A stretch of DNA of 64,000 nucleotides from Limosilactobacillus reuteri (GTDB lineage Bacteria > Bacillota > Bacilli > Lactobacillales > Lactobacillaceae), in contig NZ_JAJGTZ010000029.1 in assembly GCF_020784725.1 (NCBI RefSeq), positions 1 through 64,000 of the forward strand, given 5' to 3'. Within the stretch, counting starts at the first letter, position 1; every line of letters starts with the position of its first letter. This document shows positions 19,441-27,746 of this stretch, one piece after another. Under the pieces are notes generated by a model. The model had not been told where the DNA came from. It did no database searches and saw only the letters and a program-made list of their open reading frames with translations. The position numbers were made by a program, and so were the translations under genes.

Positions 19441-19454
19441 CAAACATGTATTCG
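19441..19454 (-). promoter_or_regulatory. SOS (LexA/DinR) box upstream of uvrBA
   Basis: Minus strand CGAATACATGTTTG matches the Gram-positive consensus CGAACRNRYGTTYG at 13 of 14 positions, about 120 bases upstream of uvrB. Confidence 0.65.
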
Positions 19455-19474
19455 TCTATAAATTTACAGTAAAA

Positions 19475-19522
19475 AAGTGAGTAGAAAACAATCGCTCCAA
19501 ACAAAACTATTTTCACTCACTT
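19475..19522 (-). terminator. Terminator of the 90-residue membrane protein gene
   Basis: AAGTGAGT / ACTCACTT stem with a long loop; a run of six T follows on the minus strand. Confidence 0.6.
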
Positions 19523-19545
19523 CTTAAAACATTTTATTTATCATT

Positions 19546-19818
19546 TTAATTGTGCCGAAAGTAACCGAAGTAAAATTGTAAGCCCGCGGCAACAACATTA
19601 ATCCAATTCAAACAAATAAACCACGGAACAAGATTAGCATTATCAAAATGGGTTACCCCATAAAATACGGAAAAACCACCAATAATCGCAATAAGATTAA
19701 GCCAAGCACATAGGCGCCGCATTACAATATCTCTTGGTCGACTCAATTCCCAGATAATATCAACGATTAACCACAATACTAAAATTGCAAATGTTCCTGC
19801 AAATAAACTTGGTGTCAT
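19546..19818 (-). CDS. Small membrane protein of unknown function (90 residues, three helices)
   Basis: I do not recognise a characterised family. The sequence predicts three membrane segments (about residues 5-24, 37-54 and 65-86), with a short basic loop ELSRPRDIVMRRL after the first, indicating its inside orientation. Start is supported by GGGAGG. A TATAAT promoter with a perfect cre site in its spacer precedes it, so expression should be blocked by CcpA when preferred sugars are present. It is monocistronic, with a terminator downstream. No function is proposed. Confidence 0.75.
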   Translation of the reverse strand: MTPSLFAGTFAILVLWLIVDIIWELSRPRDIVMRRLCAWLNLIAIIGGFSVFYGVTHFDNANLVPWFICLNWINVVAAGLQFYFGYFRHN

Positions 19819-19863
19819 CCTTGCCGCCTCCCTTTATCTTGTTAGTTTTTACCTTCTACTTCC

Positions 19864-19891
19864 ATTATAAGAAAGCGTTTGCAAAAAGCAA
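19864..19891 (-). promoter_or_regulatory. Promoter with cre site in the spacer
   Basis: TTGCTT (19886-19891), 16 bases, TATAAT (19864-19869). The spacer contains TTGCAAACGCTTTCT, which meets the cre consensus WTGNAANCGNWNNCW at all defined positions (19870-19884); CcpA binding here would exclude RNA polymerase. Confidence 0.7.
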
Positions 19892-19924
19892 CTATTTGAT
19901 AAAAGGGAAGCCTAACAGTATAAA

Positions 19925-20563
19925 TTATTGTTGAATAATTTGGGTAGTAATAATCGCTAATTGGTTTTTCGCATTACTATCTGCATTATCTTTTAATAAT
20001 TCTGGCAAAATCTTCTTAAGGAAATACCGGACACTGGCCATATCACGAAAATCCATAATTGCTGTCAAGCTCGACTTATAAATATCCATATAAACTGGTT
20101 CAGGATTACCTTTTTGAATTTCGCCAAATGATTCATACATAAGATCAATCTTATCAGCAACTGCGAGAATTTTACCTTCTAAAGTATCATCTTTTCCTTC
20201 CGCAAATCGTCGTTCATAAGCTGTCCGGAACTCAGCCGGAATCTCAGATTGAATAAAGTTTTCTGTTAATGATTTATCAACCCGCGCCAGCATTGAGCGC
20301 AATTCAGGAGTAGCATATTTTACCGGCGTTTTGATGTCACCAATAAAGCGCTCTGTATAGTCATGATTAAGAGCTTTTTCATATAAAGAACGCCAATCAA
20401 TTTCATTTCCGGCTTGTTCTTCAATATCACCCAGCATTTGTGCGGCTTGAGTTACTTTAAATGAATGGGCAGCTACATTATGTTCCTCAAATTTAAAATA
20501 TCCTGGAGCACGGTTAATCATTTCGAGGTCACTTAAACTTTTCAGATATTCATGCATTCCCAT
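19925..20563 (-). CDS. HD-domain hydrolase, YfbR-like (probable 5'-nucleotidase)
   Basis: A 212-residue HD-superfamily metal hydrolase. The metal ligands are visible: His in EEHNVAAHSFKV, the HD pair in ALNHDYTERFIGDIKTPVKY and Asp in LAVADKIDLMYES. This order matches the YfbR family, whose E. coli member dephosphorylates deoxynucleoside 5'-monophosphates; the substrate here is not known. A longer start (20599) is possible, but GGGAGGA sits eight bases before 20563. Own unit between pgm and the small membrane protein. Confidence 0.8.
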   Translation of the reverse strand: MGMHEYLKSLSDLEMINRAPGYFKFEEHNVAAHSFKVTQAAQMLGDIEEQAGNEIDWRSLYEKALNHDYTERFIGDIKTPVKYATPELRSMLARVDKSLTENFIQSEIPAEFRTAYERRFAEGKDDTLEGKILAVADKIDLMYESFGEIQKGNPEPVYMDIYKSSLTAIMDFRDMASVRYFLKKILPELLKDNADSNAKNQLAIITTQIIQQ

Positions 20564-20681
20564 GATGAATTCCTCCCAAAAAATAATTAATTTGTACAAT
20601 CATACAATTTTTTTGCGAAATTTCAAGAAAGGTGAGGAAAAATTTAATCTTATTGACATCCCCGATATCGTGTATAAAAAC

Positions 20682-20722
20682 AGAGACTGTTGAAAAAAGC
20701 AAAGTTTTTTTCAACAGTCTCT
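20682..20722 (-). terminator. Terminator of pgm
   Basis: 17-bp stem AGAGACTGTTGAAAAAA / TTTTTTCAACAGTCTCT, loop GCAAAGT, followed on the minus strand by GTTTTTA. The arm sequence matches the tRNA-Arg terminator. Confidence 0.85.
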
Positions 20723-20728
20723 CAGTTA

Positions 20729-22456
20729 TTATTCTTCAGCAAACTCTTGTAAAGCCTTTTCGAAATCAGCTAATTTTTCATTTGCCTTATCTAAGGTATC
20801 AGCACTTGTACCAATGTAGAACTTAAGCTTTGGTTCAGTTCCCGATGGACGAATAGCAATCCAAGTATCATCATCAAGAATGTAACGCAATACATTTGAT
20901 TCTGGAATACCTAATTCACTTACTTTGCCATCAGCTGTAGTTTTAGTCCCATTAGCGAAATCTTCAGTAACTACTACTTGATGACCCGCAAAATGAGTTG
21001 GGGCTTCTTCTCTGAACTTCTTCATTAAAGCCTTAATCTTAGCAGGGCCATCAACACCAGCATAAGTATTAGCAATTGTCTTTTCACGGAAGTAGCCATA
21101 CTTCTTAAATAATTCTTGTAAGCCATCGTAAAGGGTCATGTTACGACTACGGTAATAAGCGGCAACCTCAGCAAGTAACGTTAAGGATTGGATGGCATCC
21201 TTGTCACGAACAAATGGCTTAATAAGGTAACCATAACTTTCTTCAAAACCGAACATAAAGGTATGATCAGCTTTCCCAGTCTCATATTGATGAATTTGGT
21301 CAGCAATCCACTTAAATCCAGTTAAAACATTGATCATATCAACGCCGTAACTTTCTGCAATTTTAGCAGCGAAATTAGTAGAAACAATTGATTTTACCGC
21401 AGCAGCATTCTTTGGCAAGGTTCCTGCTTGTTTATGCGCCTCAAGAATGTAGGCAAGCATGATAGAAGCAATTTGATTACCAGTTAGCAATTGATATTCA
21501 CCATCTGGTTGACGAACTGCACATCCAAGCCGGTCAGCATCAGGGTCCGTGGCGATCAACACATCTGCATCAACCTTTTTACCAAGGGCAATGGACCGAA
21601 CAAATGCTTCTGGGAATTCTGGATTAGGATGTTCCAAGCCAGGGAAGTCACCATTTGGTTGTGCTTCAGTTGGTTCCATTTCGTAATTTGTAAACCCAGC
21701 TTGACGCAATGCTCGTTCACCAAGCATTCGACCTGTTCCACATAATGGGGTAAAGACAAACTTCATATCTTTACCATATTCCTTAGCTAATTTAGGGTTA
21801 ACAGTTACGCCCTTAGCATTAGCAAGGTATGCAGCGTCGACATCTTCACCCATAATTGTTTCCAAACCATTGTCAAGCATTTCTTGTTCATCAGCTAAAG
21901 CAATGTCAAAAATATCATCAATCTTACGGATGTAACCTGTCATCATGTCAGATTCTTTCGGTGGCATCTGTCCACCATCTTCACCGTAAATCTTGTAACC
22001 ATTGTATTCCTTAGGGTTATGACTAGCGGTAATCATGATCCCCGCATAAGTTCCCATGTGACGAACGGCAAATGATAATTCAGGCGTTGGACGTAAATTA
22101 TCATAGATATAAACCTTAATCCCATGAGCACCTAATACACGAGCAGCGTCATGAGCAAATTTACGGGAGTTGTGACGAGAATCGTAACCAATAGCGACTC
22201 CCCGCTTTTTAATATCGTCACCCAATGAATCCATTAAAGTTGCCAAGCCTTCAGTTGCTTGACGGACAGTGTAAACATTCATCCGGTTAATTCCTGGTCC
22301 CATCAGTCCCCGCATTCCTGCAGTCCCGAATGATAGTGGACCGTAAAAGGCATCTTCAATTTCTTTATCGTCGCTCATTGCAGCTAATTCTTGCTTTAAG
22401 TCTGGTTCAAAATCTGTTCGTTCTTGCCAAACCTTATAAGTATCTTTCCAGCTCAC
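20729..22456 (-). CDS. pgcA: Phosphoglucomutase / phosphomannomutase (alpha-D-phosphohexomutase)
   Basis: Interconverts glucose 6-phosphate and glucose 1-phosphate, feeding UDP-glucose synthesis with GalU. The 575-residue protein has the four expected regions: GTAGMRGLMGPG at the N-terminus, the phosphoserine loop TASHNPKEYNGYK, the metal loop DPDADR, the sugar-binding GFEESYGY and the phosphate-binding RPSGTEPKLKFY at the C-terminus. Starts at GTG with AAAGGAG nine bases upstream. Length (about 575) is that of the PgcA/YhxB type, not the shorter GlmM. Confidence 0.94.
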   Translation of the reverse strand: MSWKDTYKVWQERTDFEPDLKQELAAMSDDKEIEDAFYGPLSFGTAGMRGLMGPGINRMNVYTVRQATEGLATLMDSLGDDIKKRGVAIGYDSRHNSRKFAHDAARVLGAHGIKVYIYDNLRPTPELSFAVRHMGTYAGIMITASHNPKEYNGYKIYGEDGGQMPPKESDMMTGYIRKIDDIFDIALADEQEMLDNGLETIMGEDVDAAYLANAKGVTVNPKLAKEYGKDMKFVFTPLCGTGRMLGERALRQAGFTNYEMEPTEAQPNGDFPGLEHPNPEFPEAFVRSIALGKKVDADVLIATDPDADRLGCAVRQPDGEYQLLTGNQIASIMLAYILEAHKQAGTLPKNAAAVKSIVSTNFAAKIAESYGVDMINVLTGFKWIADQIHQYETGKADHTFMFGFEESYGYLIKPFVRDKDAIQSLTLLAEVAAYYRSRNMTLYDGLQELFKKYGYFREKTIANTYAGVDGPAKIKALMKKFREEAPTHFAGHQVVVTEDFANGTKTTADGKVSELGIPESNVLRYILDDDTWIAIRPSGTEPKLKFYIGTSADTLDKANEKLADFEKALQEFAEE

Positions 22457-22545
22457 AATAATGTCTCCTTTATGTCATACTCTGCTTTTTAGTATACCGC
22501 ATAAAATGTTATCTGTCGCTTTTTACTTAAAAATTTACTAAAGTT

Positions 22546-23052
22546 TTACCACGGCTTGGAAAGTGAAATATGAGGCAAAAATTCTTGCTGTTTTTGCCGC
22601 TGGATTTGACGTTGCTTAACACGTTGAGAATATGTTGCCATTAATGTCTTTTGCTCTTCAGTTTCTGGAATTAATTTATTAAATACCGTTTGTTTTTCAG
22701 GGTCAAGAATTACAAAAGTCATAAAACAATAAAAGCCGAGAAAACGTTCGCCGGTCATCAAGTGCTCGCCAATTACTTTTGTAAATACTTCAATTGATCG
22801 CTTCCCAAAGCCGGTAACGTATGCTTCCATACACATTGAATCTTGAAGGTCAAATGGTCGCAGAAATTGGATCTCATCCATCGATACCGTTGCAACTGTT
22901 GTCCGAGCTACTCGCATTGCTGCTACCGAGGCTTGCCCATCAATCAATTCCAAGATTCGTCCTCCATATACTGTCCCGTGTTCGTTCAAATCTGAATGAC
23001 GAACCCGATGAATTGACACCGCTAATGTATCATTACATTTGATTGCACCCAT
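22546..23052 (-). CDS. Acyl-CoA thioesterase, hotdog fold
   Basis: Single hotdog-domain protein of 168 residues. DLNEHGTVYGGRILELIDGQASVAA is the family active-site helix (Asn/Asp plus GG-L-ID), and TVSMDEIQFLRPF is the following strand of the ACOT-type branch, which hydrolyses acyl-CoA. The C-terminal 35 residues are charged and Gln-rich and are not part of the fold. Substrate chain length is unknown. GGAG precedes the start across a run of T. No operon partner; the region downstream of it (minus strand) leads to pgm. Confidence 0.85.
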   Translation of the reverse strand: MGAIKCNDTLAVSIHRVRHSDLNEHGTVYGGRILELIDGQASVAAMRVARTTVATVSMDEIQFLRPFDLQDSMCMEAYVTGFGKRSIEVFTKVIGEHLMTGERFLGFYCFMTFVILDPEKQTVFNKLIPETEEQKTLMATYSQRVKQRQIQRQKQQEFLPHISLSKPW

Positions 23053-23097
23053 AAAAAAAACTCCTTAGTCCTTGTTATATTAAATTTTAGCAAATCA

Positions 23098-23391
23098 TTA
23101 ACGATTATTGTTGGATTTTTGAAATTCGGCAACCGGGCCCAGATAATCGCTACCAATTTCTAATCATTTTTTATTACCCCGTCGTAAGGTATCATCTTTT
23201 TGAAGAGTCCCAAGAGCGTAGTTAATTTTATTAATAATCGTCCGATCTTCCTTCTTCATTCCAATCGCAACCCAGTCTATAGGATATTTCGTTGCTGGAA
23301 TCAATTTATAATTATTGCTATTAGCGATGTGGGTAGCGTAATGACAAGTTGAACTTTCTTGAATTTCCAACGTCTTTCCTTTCATATCCAC
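23098..23391 (-). pseudogene. Remnant of an amino-acid ABC transporter substrate-binding protein
   Basis: The readable frame (MKGKTLEIQESST..., then WVAIGMKKEDRTIINKINYALGTLQKDDTLRRG) looks like the C-terminal lobe of a SBP_bac_3-type binding protein. In the same frame, after a TGA at 23164-23166, the sequence continues LEIGSDYLGPVAEFQKS to a second stop at 23098. The N-terminal two thirds, the lipoprotein signal and the central hinge (normally about 60 residues between the two blocks) are missing. So it carries at least a 5' truncation, an internal deletion and a nonsense codon. No permease or ATPase gene lies alongside. Confidence 0.7.
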
Positions 23392-23435
23392 GAATTTTTT
23401 AATTTTACTATCCTTTCCGTACCACTAAATAAAAA

Positions 23436-23463
23436 AGATGCTAGAGCTTTTTCTCTAACACCT
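23436..23463 (-). terminator. Terminator of trxB
   Basis: Minus strand AGGTGTTAGAG pairs with CTCTAGCATCT (G-U pairs included) around six bases, followed by six T. Confidence 0.8.
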
Positions 23464-23470
23464 TTTTTTG

Positions 23471-24403
23471 TTACTCCATCGATTTAATATATTGGTAAAC
23501 TTGCTGTCCAGCAATTGCGCCATCACCAACGGCGGTTGCAACCTGTCGTAATGGTGTTTCACGAACGTCCCCAATGGCAAAAATACCTGGTACTGCTGTC
23601 CGCATTCGCTCATCAGTCTTTACCCAACCTTGATCATCTAGGATGTCTAAATTCTTAAAAGCGGCTGTCATTGGGAAATTACCAACATAAATAAAGACAC
23701 CATCCGCAGCCATTTCACCATCTTCACCAGTCTTATTATTATGAGTTTTAACACCTGTTACTTTAATATCATCCCCAACAATTTCAGTCACACTAGTGTT
23801 GTAAATAAACTCAATTTTATCATTATTCATCGCTTCTGCTTGAATAATCGGTTCAGCCCGGAGTTCATCACGACGAACAAGCACTGTTACTTTGGAAGCT
23901 AATTGCGTTAAATAAACTCCCTCTTCAACAGCCGCATCACCACCGCCAACAACGATTAAATGCTTTCCTTTAAAGAAAGCTCCATCACAAACTGCACAGT
24001 ATGAAACACCACGGCCACCAAATTCTTCTTCTCCCGGAACATTGAGATGACGCTGATCAGACCCAGTCGCAATAACAACCGCCTTTGCAGTATATGTTTC
24101 ATCCATGTCAGTAGTAATCTTCTTTAAGTCACCATCAAGTTCTACTTTAGTTACTGTTCCATAAGCATATTCTGCGCCAAATTGAGTAGCACCTTCATAC
24201 ATTTGTTGGGCAAGTTCAGGGCCTTTAACACTCTTGAACCCTGTGTAATTTTCAATTTCTGCAGTATTATTCAAGTTTCCGCCATAAATTCCACGATCAA
24301 GCATCAAGACAGATAGGTTTGCACGTGATGCATACATTGCTCCGGTCATTCCACCCGGACCGGCACCGATGATTACAACATCATATTGCTTATTTTCAGC
24401 CAT
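23471..24403 (-). CDS. trxB: Thioredoxin-disulfide reductase
   Basis: NADPH-dependent flavoenzyme that reduces thioredoxin. The 310-residue protein has the FAD motif IIGAGPGGMTGAMYASRA, the redox pair Cys136/Cys139 in YCAVCDG, the NADPH motif VVGGGDAAVEE and the C-terminal FAD contact FAIGDVRETPLRQVATAVGDGAIAG. Start 24403 is preferred over 24439: GAGGAGG lies 10-12 bases upstream and the conserved N-terminus follows directly. Divergent from lutABC. Confidence 0.96.
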   Translation of the reverse strand: MAENKQYDVVIIGAGPGGMTGAMYASRANLSVLMLDRGIYGGNLNNTAEIENYTGFKSVKGPELAQQMYEGATQFGAEYAYGTVTKVELDGDLKKITTDMDETYTAKAVVIATGSDQRHLNVPGEEEFGGRGVSYCAVCDGAFFKGKHLIVVGGGDAAVEEGVYLTQLASKVTVLVRRDELRAEPIIQAEAMNNDKIEFIYNTSVTEIVGDDIKVTGVKTHNNKTGEDGEMAADGVFIYVGNFPMTAAFKNLDILDDQGWVKTDERMRTAVPGIFAIGDVRETPLRQVATAVGDGAIAGQQVYQYIKSME

Positions 24404-24548
24404 TTCTCTCTTCCTCCTCGAACAATTTTTACTATCCATATCATACAGACTTTAGATCTTTTTGTCTATCATATTGCTTACTTTTTAACAGTGATATTCT
24501 TATCGAACTATAACCAATATTATAATTTTATATATTTATTTTAAATAA

Positions 24549-24563
24549 TCAAATCGTTTTCAA
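24549..24563 (-). promoter_or_regulatory. Candidate cre site upstream of lutABC
   Basis: TTGAAAACGATTTGA (minus strand) matches the cre consensus with one mismatch. It lies about 100 bases upstream of lutA and could serve lutABC or trxB. Confidence 0.35.
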
Positions 24564-24625
24564 TCCTAATATTATCACATTTGAGTTATACTTATTATGA
24601 TAAGCAATTATTTTTTCGATTTTTA

Positions 24626-24660
24626 AGGAGGCGAAGTGCATCCAACTAATGCACGCATGT
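24626..24660 (+). promoter_or_regulatory. lutA translation-start hairpin
   Basis: AAGGAGG (24625-24631) is far from either possible ATG. Between them GTGCAT (24636-24641) and ATGCAC (24649-24654) form a 6-bp hairpin with a 7-base loop. Folding brings the Shine-Dalgarno to about ten bases from ATG 24661 and buries ATG 24649. Confidence 0.45.
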
Positions 24661-25464
24661 ATGAAAGTCTGTATTTTTTCTACTTGTATCGTTGATCTGC
24701 TTTATCCAGATGTCGGAAAAGCAACGGTTGAACTTCTCCAACGTTTTGGCTGCGAAACATTTTTCCCTGATAAACAAATCTGTTGCGGACAGCCGACCTA
24801 TAATAGCGGTTATGATCGCGAAACAATCGCTACATTTAAAAATCAGCTCGATGCCCTTTTAAGTATTGATGCCGATTATATTGTTGGGCCTTCTGGATCA
24901 TGTGTTGCCATGCTTCATGAATACAAGAACATTTTCAAAGATGATCCGGAGTATTCGAAGAAAGCGCAAATTCTTTATGATAAATCTTTTGAACTAACGC
25001 AATTTATTTACCGGGTTCTCGGTATTCTTGATTGCGGTGCAGAACTAGATGATACGGCAACCTTTCACCGTTCTTGCCACATGACTCGTCTTCTTGGTGA
25101 ACGCACGGCACCAATCGTTCTTCTTGAACACGTCAAGGGTCTTACACTCATCCCCCTTCATAATATTCAGTTATGTTGTGGCTTTGGTGGAACATTCTCT
25201 GCTAAAGAACCCCTTCTCTCTGAAGCGATGGTTGATGATAAAGCAAATAATGTTTTAAAGACGAAAGCACACGTTCTTATTGCTTGTGAGCAAACATGTT
25301 TAATGAATATTGGTGGACGAATTAACCGGCGCCGTGATGGATCTCATATTACGATTATGCACATTGCTGAAGTCCTTAATCATAACGTTGATACTAGCCG
25401 GATCACTTATATCAAAGATACGGATCACGTAATGGTACCAGCAAACGGAAACGGGGTGTTTTAG
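24661..25464 (+). CDS. lutA: Lactate utilization protein A (CCG-domain iron-sulfur oxidoreductase subunit)
   Basis: Subunit of the LutABC complex that oxidizes L-lactate to pyruvate in Bacillus. The 267-residue protein has two cysteine-rich CCG domains: FSTCIVDLLYPDVG with ICCGQPTYNSGY, and FHRSCHMTRLLGE with LCCGFGGTFSAKEP, likely iron-sulfur or haem-disulfide-reductase-type ligands. Two in-frame ATG codons (24649, 24661) exist; the family N-terminus MKVCIFSTC starts at 24661, and the intervening hairpin may be what makes that start work. First of three tightly packed genes; lutB begins on the next base after its stop. Confidence 0.88.
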   Translation: MKVCIFSTCIVDLLYPDVGKATVELLQRFGCETFFPDKQICCGQPTYNSGYDRETIATFKNQLDALLSIDADYIVGPSGSCVAMLHEYKNIFKDDPEYSKKAQILYDKSFELTQFIYRVLGILDCGAELDDTATFHRSCHMTRLLGERTAPIVLLEHVKGLTLIPLHNIQLCCGFGGTFSAKEPLLSEAMVDDKANNVLKTKAHVLIACEQTCLMNIGGRINRRRDGSHITIMHIAEVLNHNVDTSRITYIKDTDHVMVPANGNGVF

Positions 25465-26952
25465 ATGGGAATAGCCACAAGCGATAAACCTTTTACAGAA
25501 CGAATCAAAGACGCAGAAGCTGACAAATTTATGCGGGCATCTGTTGCTAAAGCACAAGACGCTCAATTCCAAAAACGAACGGAGGCTCGCCGCCAATTAG
25601 GCCATTGGGAAGGCTGGCGCGATCTCTCCGCAGAAATTCGCCAACATGTTATTAAGCACCTTCCGGACTACTTGGAGGAATTCAGTGATAACGTTCAAAA
25701 AAATGGCGGTCATGTTTTCTTTGCTAAGGATGGTAACGAAGCAAGTACCTTTATTAAACAATTAGCAATCAAACAACAAGCTCATCATGTTGTTAAATCA
25801 AAATCAATGGTCACTACAGAAATTGGCCTTGATAAAGAACTATTGACTATCCCTGGCCTTTCATTAATGGAAACTGATTTAGCCGAATTTATTTTACAGG
25901 AAGATAACTGGGATGAACCGACTCATATTGTTTTCCCCACATTGCATAAAAACCGCAACCAAATTCAAAAAGTTTTTGAAAAACTCGGTTACGATGGTGA
26001 TAATGATCCTGAACACATGGCAAGATTTGTCCGTCACTATCTTCGTAATTACTTTATGCAAGCTGATTTTGGCATTACTGGCTGTAACTTTGCGATTGCT
26101 GACAACGGGATGATTAATCTGGTCACAAACGAAGGAAACGCTGATATAAGTATGGCAATTCCCCAAACCCAAGTTGTAGTTATGGGGATGGAGCGTATTG
26201 TGCCAAGCTTGAAAGAAGCTGAAGTCCTCGACAATGTTTTATGCCGAAGCGCGGTGGGACAAAAATTGACTAGTTATTGTACTTTTTCAAAAGGTAAGGA
26301 AGCCGATGAAGCTGATGGACCAGACGACTTCTATGTTGTCATTGTTGATAATGGTCGTTCTAAGATGCTGAATTCTGATTTTGAACCAATGCTCCAATGT
26401 ATCCGTTGTGGTTCTTGCTTAAATGTTTGCCCCGTTTACCGGCAAGTCGGTGGAAAGGGCTATGGATCGATTTATCCAGGACCAATGGGCGAAGTTCTTT
26501 CCCCAATTTTAGGTGGTTATCAAGAATTCAAGGAATTGCCATATGCATGTAGTCTATGTGCTGCTTGTACAGAAACTTGTCCTGTTAAAATTCCCCTTCA
26601 TGAGTTAATTCGGCATCACCGTTATGTAGAAATGGATGAGCTTCATTTAGATCACAGTCCTTCGAATGCCCTTCTAAAGGCAGTTGGTAAAGGGACCAGT
26701 TCCCCTACGCTTTTTAATGACGCGATGCGATTTGCTCATATTGCTCTTGAGCCATTTGGCAAGAAGACAACTCCTGAAGACATTAAGAACCTTTATCCAG
26801 ATGGTAAAATTAATCACCTTCCCGCAATTGCTCCTAAACTAGCTCATGGCTGGGTAGACGTTCGTGATCTCGCTGTTCCGCCGAAGTATCATCAAAATTT
26901 CCGTCATTGGTACCACCATTATGAAGAAGAGGAGGAAGAGGGAAATGACTGA
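25465..26952 (+). CDS. lutB: Lactate utilization protein B (4Fe-4S ferredoxin-type subunit)
   Basis: Electron-transfer subunit of LutABC. The 495-residue protein has an N-terminal LUD domain (DUF162-like, about 60-300) with ITGCNFAIADNGMINLVTNEGN and two 4Fe-4S clusters, C-IRC-GSC-LNVCP from residue 312 and C-SLC-AAC-TETCP from residue 362. The C-terminus ends in a run of Glu. Its start abuts the lutA stop and its end overlaps the lutC start by eight bases, indicating translational coupling. Confidence 0.92.
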   Translation: MGIATSDKPFTERIKDAEADKFMRASVAKAQDAQFQKRTEARRQLGHWEGWRDLSAEIRQHVIKHLPDYLEEFSDNVQKNGGHVFFAKDGNEASTFIKQLAIKQQAHHVVKSKSMVTTEIGLDKELLTIPGLSLMETDLAEFILQEDNWDEPTHIVFPTLHKNRNQIQKVFEKLGYDGDNDPEHMARFVRHYLRNYFMQADFGITGCNFAIADNGMINLVTNEGNADISMAIPQTQVVVMGMERIVPSLKEAEVLDNVLCRSAVGQKLTSYCTFSKGKEADEADGPDDFYVVIVDNGRSKMLNSDFEPMLQCIRCGSCLNVCPVYRQVGGKGYGSIYPGPMGEVLSPILGGYQEFKELPYACSLCAACTETCPVKIPLHELIRHHRYVEMDELHLDHSPSNALLKAVGKGTSSPTLFNDAMRFAHIALEPFGKKTTPEDIKNLYPDGKINHLPAIAPKLAHGWVDVRDLAVPPKYHQNFRHWYHHYEEEEEEGND

Positions 26953-27679
26953 TTACTTACAAGAAGCAAATACTACTAAGAATCAAGAAGATTTCTTAAA
27001 TCGAATTGCAAAGGCTGCCAATCGCCCTCGTCATACGCTTGCTGAGGACCCATTTGTCCCTGTTAATGATCTTCCAGAAACTACCCTTGCTGGAAAAAGT
27101 CAAGATGAACTTCTTGAACTTGCGCGCAAAAATAGCGAAGAAGTTCATGTTGATTTCCATGTTGTTAAATCAGGTGATCTTGGTCACACCCTCAATGATT
27201 TTATCCAAGAAAAAGGGATTAAAAGTTTAATGCTTCCCTCCTTTGATGAAGAGAAATGGCAAGATTATTCATTGGGAAAATGGCAGGATAATTTACGAGT
27301 AGATCCCCTTTACTATTGGGAGCCTGAATTTGGGCGGCAAAATATTGTAAATGCAAATAACAGTGATGGGGCAATTGGTTTCGCGGACTTTCTATTAGCT
27401 GAGTCAGGAACTGTAACAGTTGCAACCTACCCACAACAGGGACGAATGTTCCATTTTCTTCCAACCCACTACCTAGCTATTGTGCCAAAAAGTAAAATTC
27501 TACCACGTTCACGTCAAGCAATGGATTATTACCAAAAAGCAATTCAGGATGGTAGTTTACAAACATCAAATATTAACTTTATTACCGGTCCATCCAATTC
27601 TGGGGATATTGAAATGGTGCTAATCGTTGGTGTTCATGGTCCCCTTGATATGGAATATGTAGTTGTTGAAGATATGTAA
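26945..27679 (+). CDS. lutC: Lactate utilization protein C (LUD domain)
   Basis: Third LutABC component, 244 residues, a LUD-domain (DUF162) protein with the family strings DGAIGFADFLLAESGTVTVAT, LPTHYLAIVPKS and ITGPSNSGDIEMVLIVGVHGP, the latter probably a substrate or nucleotide-binding loop. Start 26945 is chosen because GAGGAGGAAGAGGG precedes it and family members begin there; a longer in-frame reading is embedded in lutB. In a heterofermentative lactic bacterium the complex would run on self-made lactate or accept another 2-hydroxyacid; that is inference. Confidence 0.9.
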   Translation: MTDYLQEANTTKNQEDFLNRIAKAANRPRHTLAEDPFVPVNDLPETTLAGKSQDELLELARKNSEEVHVDFHVVKSGDLGHTLNDFIQEKGIKSLMLPSFDEEKWQDYSLGKWQDNLRVDPLYYWEPEFGRQNIVNANNSDGAIGFADFLLAESGTVTVATYPQQGRMFHFLPTHYLAIVPKSKILPRSRQAMDYYQKAIQDGSLQTSNINFITGPSNSGDIEMVLIVGVHGPLDMEYVVVEDM

Positions 27680-27725
27680 AAAATAAACCTTCAAGGTCCC
27701 TAACGAATCTTGAAGGTTTATTTTT
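27679..27725. terminator. Bidirectional terminator between lutC and galU
   Basis: Perfect 17-bp stem AAAAATAAACCTTCAAG / CTTGAAGGTTTATTTTT between convergent genes. Confidence 0.9.
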
Positions 27726-27746
27726 GTTAAAAGGCTAATACTAGTC

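Noticed and set aside
24636-24695. GTG-initiated 19-codon ORF as an independent gene
   Set aside because: It overlaps lutA in another frame and has no terminator or homology clue; kept only as a remark in the lutA-start finding.
25300-25596. 98-codon minus-strand ORF across the lutA-lutB junction
   Set aside because: Antisense to two coupled conserved genes; no independent signals.
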